64,000 nucleotides of DNA from Rebecca billardiae RCC1528 (lineage: Eukaryota > Haptophyta): contig OZ251246.1 in assembly GCA_965240325.2 (NCBI GenBank), positions 62,001 to 126,000 on the forward strand, given 5' to 3'. The notes under the pieces were generated by a model. The model worked only from the letters and a program-made list of their open reading frames with translations. It was not told the origin of the DNA and searched no databases. A program made the position numbers and the translations under genes. Below are positions 22,415-33,200 of the stretch, piece after piece (position 1 is the first letter of the stretch; each line of letters begins with the position of its first letter).

Positions 22415-24226
22415 TCATGCAATCACTCCACGACGCATGCGCGCGAGCGCAGCCTGCCGCAGCAGGTACTGCGTCCACATGAGGTGGCTGATGCGCACCG
22501 CGTCGTCGCCGCCGTGCTGCTGCTCTCGCGCCCGATGCTTTTTTTCGCGCGTCGTCCGATGCTGCTTTTCGCGCGGCCTGAGCGCGTGTCGCTCGGCGCC
22601 GACTGGCACGCCGCCGGCCTGCGGCGCGTGCCAGCGCTGCGACAACGCGAACGGCGCGTCGCCGCCGCCGAACGGCGCCGCGCCGCCCTCGCCGCCGAAC
22701 GGCGCCGCGCCGCCCTCGCCGCCGAACGGCGCCGCGCCGCCGCCGCCACCCAACGGCGCCGCGCCGCCGCCCAAGGGCACGCCGCCGCCGCCGCGCGGCA
22801 CGTCGCCGCCGCCGGGCCCGCCGCCGCCGCCGCCGCCGCGGCCAGGCCTGGCGCGGCCAAACGCCTTGGCGGCGGCGGCGGCGGTCAGCTCGGCGCCGGG
22901 CGGCAGGAAGGCGGCGAGCTGCGCGGCCGCGCCGCCCTTCACGCCGCGGGGGCAGCGCTCGGGGTCGGGCGTCTCCGGCGGCCGGAGCAGCGCGACCGGG
23001 TGGTGCGCGGGGTCGTACGCCGCGCTCGCCGTCGAGAGCAGCGCGAAGTTGCGGCCGCCGAGCGCGCGCGCGTTGGCGCGCAGCGCGGGCAGCGGCGCGG
23101 GCGTGGCGGCCTCGGTCGCGTTGAGCCGGCGCAGGCGGCCGTCGGCGTGCAGCGCCGCCATGAGCGAGGCCATCGCCATCTCGGGCGTGCCGGGCTGGCA
23201 CTGGTGGTACCCGAGCGCGTACTCACACTCGGGCTGGCCGGGGGCCTTGGCGTTGCACCACAAGCGCTCGAGCGCGGCCGTGCGGAGCGCGTGCGTGCGC
23301 GCGCCCGGCACCGCGCAGTCGTACGCAAAGTCGCGCTGCCAGTCCTTGACGTGCAGCACGTGCGGCGCGTGGCGCAGCGCGGCGAACGCCGCGTGCACGC
23401 GGCGCAGCCGCTCGCACGGGAACTCGCGCACCGCCGCCTTCTCCTGGTCGGCCCACTTGCCCGTGCACGGCGCGCGCGGCGCCTCGCACGCCTTCCACTG
23501 GAAGAAGCACGGCGAGTTGGGCTGCATGAGGAGGACGTGGGTGGGTACGAGCGCGTCGCCGAGCCGCGTGGCGAGCGTCACGACCGCGTCCGTCTCGTTC
23601 CGCGCGTGCTGCAGCCCCACCGCGTTCTGCACGACGCTGAGGCGCGCGCCGTTCGGCAGCAGCGCCGACCACGACTCGGTCTGCGCGTGCGTGTGCGCGG
23701 CCCAGGTCTCGCACGCGGGCGCGGCGCGGAGCGGCACGGCGGCGCGCGCGAGCGCGGTGGGCGCGACGCACGCCGCCGCGCCGTCCAGCCGGCGGATCGC
23801 CAGCGGCGCCGGGTTGTTGCACAGCAGCACCTCCGCGAGCTGCAGGCTGATGGACGTGCCGTACAGCAGCACGTGCGCCTCGGGCGGGAGCAGCAGCGCC
23901 TCGCGCTCGAGCGGCGGCATGCGCTCGGGGAAGAGGCCGCGGTACTTGGCGCCGTTGCACCGGAAGTTGGGCCGGATGTACGGGCAGCGGCTCTCGGCGT
24001 ACGTGCGGCGCGGACCGAGCGCGCCGCGCATCGACGCCCACTCGGCGTGCGACACCGTCACGAGCGAGAGCGGCTCGTGCGGCTGCTGCGCCGAGCTCGG
24101 CCGCGCGCACAGCAGCGCGAGCAGCGCGAGCGCGCGCGAGCGCGCGCGCGGCACGCAACGCCCCGGCCGCGCGCCGCCGGCCGCGCCGCCGGCGACAGCG
24201 CGCGCGCCACGCGCGGTGGGGTGCAT
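22415..24226 (-). CDS. Secreted SGNH/PC-esterase-like protein
   Basis: 603 aa from ATG 24226 (MHPTARG). A basic stretch then SRALALLALLCARPSSAQQ forms a signal peptide or type II anchor. CPYIRPNFRCNGAKYRGLFP is reminiscent of the CPYIQPQ...C block of plant TBL/PC-esterase proteins, and HVLLYGTSISLQLAEVLL could be a GDS-like nucleophile motif with T replacing D. Several cysteines suggest an extracellular fold, and HVLHVKDWQRDFAYDC may supply the downstream Asp. The C-terminal quarter is Gly-rich with GGAAPFGGE repeats and then a basic tail. Polysaccharide O-acetyl or similar ester chemistry is a guess; the frame itself is strongly supported. Confidence 0.55.
   Translation of the reverse strand: MHPTARGARAVAGGAAGGARPGRCVPRARSRALALLALLCARPSSAQQPHEPLSLVTVSHAEWASMRGALGPRRTYAESRCPYIRPNFRCNGAKYRGLFPERMPPLEREALLLPPEAHVLLYGTSISLQLAEVLLCNNPAPLAIRRLDGAAACVAPTALARAAVPLRAAPACETWAAHTHAQTESWSALLPNGARLSVVQNAVGLQHARNETDAVVTLATRLGDALVPTHVLLMQPNSPCFFQWKACEAPRAPCTGKWADQEKAAVREFPCERLRRVHAAFAALRHAPHVLHVKDWQRDFAYDCAVPGARTHALRTAALERLWCNAKAPGQPECEYALGYHQCQPGTPEMAMASLMAALHADGRLRRLNATEAATPAPLPALRANARALGGRNFALLSTASAAYDPAHHPVALLRPPETPDPERCPRGVKGGAAAQLAAFLPPGAELTAAAAAKAFGRARPGRGGGGGGGPGGGDVPRGGGGVPLGGGAAPLGGGGGAAPFGGEGGAAPFGGEGGAAPFGGGDAPFALSQRWHAPQAGGVPVGAERHALRPREKQHRTTREKKHRAREQQHGGDDAVRISHLMWTQYLLRQAALARMRRGVIA
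22660..22760. repeat. 27-bp coding minisatellite
   Basis: About three to four tandem copies of a GCCGCCGAACGGCGCCGCGC-type unit encoding GGAAPFGGE in the SGNH-like gene. Confidence 0.85.
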
Positions 24227-25357
24227 CCCGACGCCCCGCAGCCGCACCCTTAACCGGTACGCGCGAGATGCGCGGGGCGTCGTTGTCATTGGCCAGTCAT
24301 CACCGACGCGCGCAGATAGATAGAAAGAAGAGCCTACAAAATCCGAATTTGCCGTTCGCGGCTTCACGCCTGACGAACCCGAAATCAGCTCGCTACAATC
24401 GTCATCATCTCCGTAGTATGATAGTATGACTACTGTGTCATAAGATCCGCCTGATTATTCCATTACGAGGGTAGGTTGTCTTCAATAATGATAGGAGCGT
24501 GCATTACTGCAGCGATATATCTCTTGACTCAGAATGCACCACCCCCAATGAGGTTTTTGAGGTGAAAGTTGATCTGGGATTAATATTGGACGCGGCCTTG
24601 CGACGGTTCGCCGAACTGGGTAGCAGTCGTCACTCGATATCTTCCGACGATGAGTTTTGAGTAGAAGAAAACCCCGCCTGGCCATAATAATGAGTTCGCT
24701 TTCGTCAACCTCCACCGATTCTCGTTTCTCATCGGTGATTCAATCAGGCTTGGCGGGTGGATTGGTGTATCGTAGCAAACGGAATTGCACGCTCGACCTC
24801 CTCTCGTGGGCCGTGCATCCACTCTGGGACGCAGGCCGACGTACGGCAAAGAGCTTCGAGGACAACCGCGGCCGGGCTCGGCGGCTTCGGCGGTTTTTCG
24901 GCCATCGCGGCCACCGCCGTTGCGCCGGCCAGGGCGGCAAGGGCCACACGTCTCGTTGTCTGCAAAAACTCGGAGGCGTGGCCACATGCACGCTTCGAAC
25001 GGCGTCGGCGGCATACCGACGACGCTTTTGGTCGGTTATCGAAACGGCAAGGCGTTCAGCACGGCATAGGAAAGTACGAATGGCATATGCGAGCGAGTAC
25101 TTCTCCACACATTCTTGTAGGTTGTCCTAGGAGGCCGGTTTGTATGAAAGTAATCCCCACGCCACATACAAAGAATCGAGATCGCGCGCGCGGACATTGT
25201 CGTATTTGCCAATACGGTAGAGGAGTCGGGGGGGGAGCATCAGGTAAAAGTGTGTTGTGCGTAAATACAGTTTACTATGTTTTAACGTGCACACTTGGTT
25301 AAGGCGTGATACCAGCAGCTTTCAAGGACATACTAATCACCGGGACGCCCCCGCCGG
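24227..25357. other. Lower-GC gene-poor interval
   Basis: About 1.1 kb with markedly lower GC than its neighbours. 24270-24660 and 25080-25330 are AT-rich and lack coding signal. Only a possible terminal exon (24744-24959) is visible. It could be an old mobile-element or organellar/foreign insertion, or simply the long promoter of the SGNH-like gene. Confidence 0.5.
24744..24959 (-). pseudogene. Possible terminal exon with lumen-type signal
   Basis: After a good acceptor (GTTTTTGCAG, ending at 24960) the minus strand reads TTRRVALAALAGATAVAAMA, a twin-arginine plus hydrophobic plus AxA pattern typical of thylakoid-lumen targeting, then EKPPKPPSPAAVVLEALCRT and about 30 more residues to a stop. 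No upstream ATG exon could be joined with confidence and no family is recognised. It may be a gene fragment, an unannotated spliced gene or chance. Confidence 0.25.
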
Positions 25358-25386
25358 CTACGCCTCAGCCCGCGCGTCACCGGGCT

Positions 25387-25418
<32 letters not shown>

Positions 25419-26599
25419 CCGCCGAGCGCATCGGCCGCTGCGCTGGGCTTGAGCATCCCGGCGCCCGGCGCGGCGCCCGGCAGCGGCGAGGGCGAGACGC
25501 GCGCGCCGGCGGCGGCGCCGCCGCCGCCGCGCTCGGCGGCGGCGGCGGCGCCGCCGTCGGCCGCGAGCTGCACGTCGGCGGTGACGGCGTTGAGGTCGAG
25601 CGCGCCCGTCTCGGCGGCGACGACGGCGGAGAGCGCGACGGCGTCGATCGCGCGCCCCGCGAGCAGCGCCACGCCCGCCACGTTGAGCACCACGCCCGCG
25701 CCGAACACGCCGAACTGCCACGGCGCCGAGCCGTCGAACTCCTCAAAGAAGAGCGCGCCCATCACGATCGAGCCAAAGCACCAGAACGAGTAGAAGGCGG
25801 GTACGATGAAGAGCGCCTCGAAGTGGCGCAGCCCGGCGTTGAGGTAGCGGATCTGCATCGGCGCGCTCACGAGCGCGCCGAGCAGCAGCACGTACGCCTC
25901 CCACCGCCCGAGCTGCGACGCGCCGCGGAACGTCGCCTTGAGCAGCTCGCCGATCGACTTTGTGAGCAGCACCGTCCACGCGGCGTACATCGAGCCGAGG
26001 AGCGCGTACGCGAAGCGGAGGCGCTGGCGGGTGCGCGGGGCGAGGGCGGCGGTGGTGCCGCCGCCCGCGCGCATCTCGCCCTCGCGGCGCAGCACGTACC
26101 CGTTCGTCAGCACCAGCCCGCCCAGGTGCGCCGCGGCGAAGCCGACAAACGGCGGCCGCTGCCAGCGCCGCAGGATCGACTCGACCGTCTCGGACGTGCA
26201 CGCGGAGTCGGCAGAGACGACGATGGCGACGACGCCGCCGATGATGAGCGCGACCGCGCCCAGCGTCCGCCCGCCCACGCGCTCGCCGAGCAGCACCCGC
26301 GCGAACGCCAGGTTGGACACGAGCGAGACGGAGCCGATCGGCGTGATCACGCTCTGCGGCGTGAACGTGAGACCGACCGCGTCGCCGAGGTTGCCGACGA
26401 GGAAGATGGCGAAGCCGAGGAGCCAGAGCGGCTCGCGCACGTACGCCCGCCGCTCCGCCGCCGGCCGCGCGAGCGAGCGCACGTGCGCCAGCCGCTGCAC
26501 GTTCAGCCCGAGGTTGAGCACGATCGAGCCGAGCGTCGACGCGCCGATCCCGAGCCAAAAGTCGGGGACGGCGGCGGAGGAGGAGGGCTCGTCGCACAT
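25358..26599 (-). CDS. NIPA-type magnesium transporter (DUF803 family)
   Basis: 413 aa from ATG 26599 (MCDEPSSSAAVPDFW). Nine or so hydrophobic helices start with DFWLGIGASTLGSIVLNLGL, followed by PLWLLGFAIFLVGNLGDAVG and LTFTPQSVITPIGSVSLVSN, the conserved drug/metabolite-transporter block of NIPA proteins. Later helices include GALVSAPMQIRYLNAGLRHF and VPAFYSFWCFGSIVMGALFF-type sequence with an FFEEF motif. NIPA proteins carry Mg2+ across plasma or endosomal membranes. The C-terminal 90 residues are Ala/Gly-rich and cytosolic by prediction. No introns needed. An in-frame extension upstream to 27331 is not credible as protein. Confidence 0.88.
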
Positions 26600-27343
26600 G
26601 GCGGGTGGAGGCGGTGGGGGGGCGCGCGCGCGCGGCTGCGCGGGTGGGCCCACGCCGGCCGCGGGCGCCGAGGGGCGCGCAGCCGGAGCGAGCGCGGTGC
26701 GGGCCGCCGCGGTTGCCAACGCCCGCCTGCCCCAGCACCGTGGCGCCCAAACAAAGCAGCAGCAGATCTGCGCTCGCAACCTCCTGAATTCTGATGCAGC
26801 AGATCCCGAGTCAATATTGACGTCGTCGTGCTGCGGACCTGCTTGGTGCTGGCGCCTATGTGATGCGGGTAATGAGTAACGACGGCTATATATATGCCGA
26901 TCAAGATGCTCATCGCCCGCGCGCGCATGGCGCACGTGCGCCCGGGGGCACGCGCCCGCGGGGGCGCTGCATACGACGACTACTTCGAGACGACGGCTGA
27001 CGACGCGTGGCACCGCGACCACCGCGGTGGCGCGTGCGCGTCGACGCCAGACCGCAGACGGTGCGTCGAGCTTAACCGCTCGGCGATGGAGTGATGGGCG
27101 ACTATGAGGGGCGGGGGGACGACGGCGAGGAGCGCTGATCCTGGTGTTTGTCTCTGCTGCTCGATCTGCTGCTACAGCTTGCTGACTCTGACGCCTGCCC
27201 GTTGCATACCACGTCGTTAATATATGCCGATCCGTCGATCGACTGTTTTTTTTAATACGGTGAGAAAACGCCTTACGCCGCGCCGTTTGGGGCCGCCGCG
27301 AACCGGCAGCGGCGGCCAGGATTGGGCGCACGATGGCGGCCCC
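26600..27343. other. Intergenic region upstream of NIPA-like gene
   Basis: 744 bp. TATATATA occurs near 26886-26894, about 290 bases upstream of the NIPA-like ATG, and again ATATAT near 27218. The segment 27100-27260 is AT-richer with a T8 run. No gene or RNA recognised. Confidence 0.5.
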
Positions 27344-29891
27344 TCATTCCTCGGCCGCGTCGTCGTCGTCGACGCCGCCGCCGCGGCGCAGCTGGAGCGC
27401 GGCGTCGAGCGGCGCCTCGCTGCCCGCGCTCGCCCAGCGCGCGCACTCGCCCGGCGCGCGGCGCGACGAGCAGTACGCCGCCTCGCCGCGCGCGGCCGCG
27501 CCGAGCGCGCCGCCGTCGGCCGCGCCGTGCGCGCCCGCCGCCGCCGCCGCCGCCGCCGCCGCGCAGCGCGACGCGTCGATCCGCGGCGTGGGCGCGGCCG
27601 AGCTGCCGGGCGTGGAGAGCGTGGGCGAGCGGCGCACGCGGCACGTCGCGCCGCCCGCGTCCGCCGCCGTGGGCGAGAGCAGCGGCGCCGGCCGCGCGAG
27701 CCCTGCGGCGCCGAGCCGCGATCGCGCGAGCTCGACGGCCATCTGCGCGCGCGCGCGCCCGAGCCCGCGCTCGTCGGCCCAGCGCGCGGGCGCGGCGCGG
27801 CTCGGCGGGCTCGGGCCGGGCGGGCTCGCCGCCAGGTCCATCTCGCCGTGCGGCCGCACCGGCGGCGGCCGCGGCGGCCCGCCCCCGCGCCCCGCCGAGC
27901 GCACCGTCTCCTCGGCGAGCGCGCGCGCGGCCGCGAGCGCGCGCTGCCGCCGCGCCTCGTCCGCGCCGCACGCCGAGCGCGGCGAGCCCACGCTGGGCGA
28001 GGGCGTGCGCCGGCTCGGCGCGTACGAGCTGGGCGGCGCGTACCCGCCGCCGCCGCCGTAGTAGTACGGCGGCGCGCCGCCGCCGTACCCCGCGCCGCCG
28101 GGCGGCGGCGAGGTGGGCGTCACCGGCAGCCGCGCGCCGGGCGGCGGCGGCGCGTAGCTGTGCGGCGCGCGGTAGCCGTGCGCGCCGGGCGGCGGCGGCG
28201 GCGGCGGCGGCGGGCCGTAGCCGTAGCCGAGCGGCGGCTCGTCCGGCTCGTCCGCCCAGCCGAACAGCGAGCTCAGCCCGTCGCCCAGGCTGGCGAGCAC
28301 GCCGCGCGGCCGCGGCGGCGGCGCGCGGTGGTAGTAGGGCGGCGCGCCGCCGTGCGCGCCGCCGCTCGCGCGCGCGGGCGGCGCGCCGTAGCCGCCGCCG
28401 TAGCCGGGCGCGCCGCCGTGCGCGCCGCCGCCGCCGAGGCCGAGCAGGCTGCCGAGCACGGCGAGCGGGCCGGGCGGCGGCGGCGGCGGCGGCGGCGGCT
28501 GCGCGTACAGCTGCGCGGGCGGCGGGCCGCCGTAGTACGCGCCGCCGCCGCCGCCGCCGTACTGCGCGCCGTCCGGGCGGCCGTGCTGCGCGCCGTCCGC
28601 CCACGGGTCGTAGGGCGGCGTGGGCGCGGCGTGGTGCGGCGGCGGCGTGGGGCGGCGCGCGGCGAGCTCGCGCTCGCGCGCGCGCGCGGCGGCGGCGGCG
28701 AGGCCGGCGCGCGCGCCCGGCGGCGGCGGCGGCGGCGGCGGCGGGCGCGGCGCTCGCGGCGGCCTCGCCGCCGCCGAGCCGCGCGACGGCGCGGCCGACG
28801 CGCGCGGCGGGCGCATCAGCTCGACCGCGCGCTCCGCCTCCGCCTCCGCCGCCTCGCCGCCGTCGTCCGTCGCGTCGTCGTCGTCGTCGTCGGCGCGGCG
28901 CGGCGGCTCGGCGGGCGGCGTGAGGCCGCGCGAGGGCGGCGTGCGCGCGCCGCGCGCCGCCGAGCGCGGCCTCGACGCCGCCGACGCCGCCGCGGTGGAC
29001 GCGACGGCCGACGAGCCGGCCGAGCGCCCCGACAGCCCGTCCCAGCTCGCGCCGTCGAGCGCGTCCGCGACGCCGCGCTGCCGCCGGAAGAGGGCGAGGC
29101 GCTCGCGCGCGGTGGCGACGGCGTGGAGCGGGCGCGCGGTGCCGTCGTCCGCGCCCGCGCGCGCCGACGGCCGGTTGCTGCCGTACAGCGGCGCGAACTC
29201 GGGCTCGGGCGGCGTGCGCACCGGCGCGCCGCGCGAGCGGCGGCGGCGGTGCGGCGGCTGCTGCTGCTGTGCGCGCGGCGGCGTGAGGCTTTGCGCGCGC
29301 GCGCCGCCGCCGCCGCACCCGCCGCCGCCGAGCGCCGCGAGCGCGGCGACGGCGGAGGCGTGCGTGCGCGCGTCGGTCGCGCACGCGCGCGGCGGCGCGG
29401 CGCCCGCGCCGCAGCCGCCGCCGCAGCCGCCAAAGCTGCCGCTGCCGCCGTCCGCAGTGCTTGCGCTGCCGCTGCCGCCGCCGCAGCCGCACCCGCCGGC
29501 CTCCGCGCGGTAGCAGCCGCCGTCGGCGCCGCGCGCAGAGTCGACGAGCCGCGCGGCGCGCACGGCTGCGCGGGCGCGCGCGCGCACGCGGGGGGCGGGC
29601 GGCGCGCGCGTGAGCCGCACACGCGCACGCACGCTCGGCGCGCGCGCCGCCCGCTGCGCGCGGCGGGCGCGCACCGCGAGAGACCACCTGATTCCACGAG
29701 CGCGCGCTCGGCATGGCGGAGGAGGCGGCGGAGGGGCGCGAGGGGCGGGCCGAGTCGTGCGGCGTGCCCGGCTCGGAGGGCGGCAGCGACGGCGGCGGCG
29801 GCGCCGCGTGCGCCACGTCCTCCGCCATGCGGTACGCGATGTCCGACGCAGCGACCGGGTCCTGGTGAGGCGTGGCCGCGCGCGGTTTCAT
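27344..29891 (-). CDS. Disordered Pro/Gly/Tyr-rich protein, two exons
   Basis: Exons 29891-29675 and 29565-27344 join through a GTGCGCG...GCGCAG intron to 812 aa (MKPRAATPHQDPVAASDIAY...). No folded domain was recognised. Features in order: a polar N-terminus, a Cys/Gly patch, a basic PPHRRRRSRGAPVRTPPEPE stretch, an acidic run, a helical region, then repeated Pro-Tyr-Gly modules (PPYDPWADGAQ, GGAYYGGPPP, PPYYHRAPPP, PPYYYGGGG) and two short hydrophobic patches (GPLAVLGSLLGLGG, GVLASLGDGLSSLFGW). The C-terminus is Ala/Arg/Ser-rich. Such composition fits an RNA-granule or scaffold protein, but function is unknown. The first exon is inferred from phase and the shared 5' splice type. Confidence 0.55.
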
Positions 29892-29935
29892 GTCGTGTGG
29901 TCCCGTGGGGGGTGGGTTTGGGGGGTTTTTGGAGG

Positions 29936-30010
29936 CGGGGGCGGGGGCGGGGGCGGGGGCGGGGGCGACAGAGGGGGCGGGGGCGGGGGCGACAGAGGGG
30001 GCGCGGGGGA
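29936..30010 (+). repeat. GGGGGC minisatellite
   Basis: Runs of GGGGCGGGGGCGGGGGCG with two copies of CGACAGAGGGGGC; strongly G-quadruplex prone on the plus strand. Confidence 0.9.
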
Positions 30011-30089
30011 GGGCGGCGGCAGGCGGGGCGGTGAGGGCGGCTGCCGCCGCGGCCGAGCGCGCGGCGCCGCGGGCACACCGCCGCCACGC

Positions 30090-30195
30090 GCACACACACG
30101 CACACGCACACACACGCACGCGCACACGCACACGCACACACGCACACACGCACACGCACACACGCACACGCACACACGCACACGCACACACACGC
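30090..30195. repeat. CACACG purine-pyrimidine alternating tract
   Basis: About 105 bp of mixed CA and CG dinucleotides (CACACGCACACG). Perfect alternation is Z-DNA prone. It sits just downstream of the giant gene's stop codon. Confidence 0.93.
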
Positions 30196-30223
30196 CCACT
30201 TTTGGGCAGAAGCGAAAAAGCAA

Positions 30224-33200
30224 TCAGCCCCGGAGGGCAACGGCGGCGCGCGCGCGCGCACGAGAGAGAGAGGGCGCGCGGGAGGCGCGCGCGCGCGCGC
30301 GCACCGCGGCGAGGCCGGGCGGGATGGCGGCGGCGATGTCTTCGTACGCCGCGGCGCGCCTCCGCTCCTGCGCGCGCACCCACGCGTCGTGCCACAGCCG
30401 CGCGCGCCGCCGCTCGAGCGCGTTGGCCGAGGCGGGGAAGGCGGCGGCGAGCGGCGGCGGCGCGGCGCCCGGCTCCGAGCCGACGGCGCCGCCGCCCGAG
30501 CGCCGGCCGGCGGCGAGCGCGGCGACGATCGCGGCGGCGCGCGCGTCGGCGGGCGCGTCGGCCGCGGCCGCGCCGGCCGGCCCGCGCGGCGGCGGCGCGC
30601 CGGGCGGCGGCGCGTCGGCGGACGCGGACGCGCCCGCCGACGCGGCGACGGCGCGCGCGGGCGTGGCCGCGCCGGCGGGCTCCGCGCCCGGCCCGCCGCC
30701 GTCGGTCGTCGAGGCGACGGGCGGCGCGCCGCGCGCCGAGCCGCGCGCGCTGCCGCCGCCGCTGCGCGCGCTGCCGCCGCCGCTGCGCGTGCGCGCGCTG
30801 CTCGCGCCCGAGCCGGCCGCGCCGCCGCCTGCCGCCTGCCGCTGCGCGGGGCGGCGCGCGTCCGCGCCCGTGCGGCCGACGACGCGCACGTCGTCTGCGC
30901 CGGCCGCGGCCGCGGCGCCGCCGGCCGCGGCGCCGTCGGTCGTCGAGGCGTCGGCGGGCGGCGCGGCGCGCGCCGAGCTCCCGCCTGCGCGCGGCGTGGG
31001 CGCGGGCTCGTCCGCGTGCGCGACGGCGCCGAGCGCGAGCGGCGGCGGGCGGCGCGGCGGCGGCGGCGCGTCGGACGCCGGCGCGCCGCCCGCCGCCGCC
31101 GCCGCCGCCGCCGCCTCGCCCGCCGCCTCCGCGTCCGAGGCCTTGGGCTCGGCGCCGTAGCACGGGTGCTCCCCCCTGCGCACGCGCCGCGCGCACACGC
31201 ACGCCCAGCACAGCAGCAGCACCAGCACCGCGCCGCCGATCAGCGCGTACAGCCACGCAAAGCCGAGCGAGACGCCGGAGGCCAGGCCGTCCACCGCCAC
31301 CTCGAACGGAGTGCGCGCCTCGGCCGACTGGCCCTGCACCTCGTCCGCCTCCTCGGCGGGGGCGCGCGCGGAGGAGGCGCCGTCCTCCTCGTCCTCGCCC
31401 TGCGCGTCCGAGCCGGCGCCGCCCGGCGGCGGCGGCGACGGCGGCGGCGACGGCGGCGGCGACGGCGGCGGGCGCGGCGGCGGGCGCGGCGGCGGCGCCG
31501 GCGGCGGGCTCGGCGGCGGGCTCGGCGGCGGAGCCGGCGGCGGCGGGCTGGGCGGCGGGCCCGGCGGCGGGCCCGGCGGCGGGCTCGGCGGCGGCGAGGG
31601 CGGCGGGCTCGGCGGGCTGGGCGGCGGGAACGGCTCGGTGCGCGGCGGCGGCGGCGGCGCCGGCGGCGGGCTCGGCGGCGGGCTCGGCGGCGGAGCCGGC
31701 GGCGGCGCGTACACGCACCCGCCGTCCGAGAAGTGCGCGCTCGACTCGTAGTTGGCCGCGGCCGGGTCGACGCAGCCGGCGTAGCGGCACGAGCCGTCGT
31801 CGAGCTGCGCGCTGGGGAGGTAGTTGGCCGCGGCCGAGTCGGTGCAGCCCGCCACGGGGTACACGCAGCTGCCGTCGTCCACCGTCGCGCTCGAGTCGAA
31901 GTTGGTCGCGGCCGAGGCGGCGCACCCAAAGTGCACGCAGCTGCCGTCGTCCGCCGCCGCGGCCGACGCGTAGTTGGGCGCGGCCGAGTCGGTGCAGCCC
32001 GCCACGGCGTACACGCACGTGCCGTCGTTCACGTTGGCCGTCGAGTCGTAGTTCGCCGCGACCGGCGCGGTGCAGCCGCGGTAGATGCACGAGCCGTCGT
32101 CCGCCGCCGCGGCGGAGAGGTAGTTCTCCGCGGCCGCGTCGGTGCAGCCCGCGCGCGCGTACGCGCACGAGCCGTCGAGCACGGAGGCGGCCGAGTCGTA
32201 GTTGGCCGCGGCGGTGTCGGTGCAGCCGGCGCGCACGCACGAGCCGTCGTCCCCGCCCGCGTCCGAGTCGTAGTTCTCCGCGGCCGAGTCGGTGCAGCCC
32301 TGCGCGACGAACGCGCACGAGCCGTCGTCCGAGTCCGCCGCCGAGTCGTAGTTGGTCGCGTTGGGCACGGTGCAGCCCGGCGCGAGCCGCCGGCCGTGCT
32401 GCTGCGGCGGCGGCTGCGGCTGCGGCGGCGGCTGGAGCAGCAGCCGCCGCCGGCCCGGCGCGTACACGCAGCCGGCCGGCTGCTGCACGTTGGCGGCCGA
32501 GTTGTAGTTGTACGCGGCCGAGTCGGTGCAGCCCGCGCGCGCAAACACGCACGCGCCGGCCGCGTAGTGCGTCGCGCTCGAGTCGAAGTTGAGCGCGCCG
32601 GCGGCGGCGCAGCCGAACGCGGGCACGATGCAGCCGCCGTCGTCCTCCGCCGCGTCGGACGCGTAGTTGAGCGCGGACGGCTCGGTGCAGCCGCGCGCCG
32701 GGTACACGCAGCCGCCGTCGTCGAGCGTCGCGGCCGAGTTGTAGTTGGACGCGCTCGGCGCCATGCAGCCGCCGAGCGGCAGCACGCAGCTGCCGTCGTC
32801 CACGGCCGCGGCGGACGCGTAGTTGAGCGCGGACGAGTCGGTGCAGCCGCCGAGCGCGAAGACGCAGCTGCCGTCGTTCACGCTCGCGCTCGAGTCGTAG
32901 TTGAGCGCGGCGCGCGCGACGCAGCCCGGCGCCGCGTACGCGCAGCCGCCGTCGTCCGCCGTCGCGTCCGACCAGTAGTTGGCCGCGGCCGCGTCGGTGC
33001 AGCCCTGCCGCGCGTACGCGCACGCGCCCGCGCCCGGCAGCTGCACCGCCGCGCCCGAGTCGTAGTTGGACGCGAGCGGGTCGAGGCAGCCGTACGACGG
33101 CGGCGGCGGCGACGGCGGCGGCGACGGCGGCGGCGGCGACGGCGGCGGCGACGGCGGCGGCGGCGACGGCGGCGGCGCGGGCGGAGGCGGCGACGGCGGC

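Larger units (their letters stand above)
29892..30223. other. Intergenic repeats between the disordered protein and giant protein genes
   Basis: Made almost wholly of simple repeats: a GGGGGC minisatellite with two GACAGAGGGG interruptions (about 29936-30010), then a CA/CG alternating tract. No gene. Confidence 0.7.

Noticed and set aside
24657-25130. Plus-strand 157-residue frame in the low-GC island
   Set aside because: No recognisable domain, competes with several overlapping frames on both strands, and has no supporting splice or start context.
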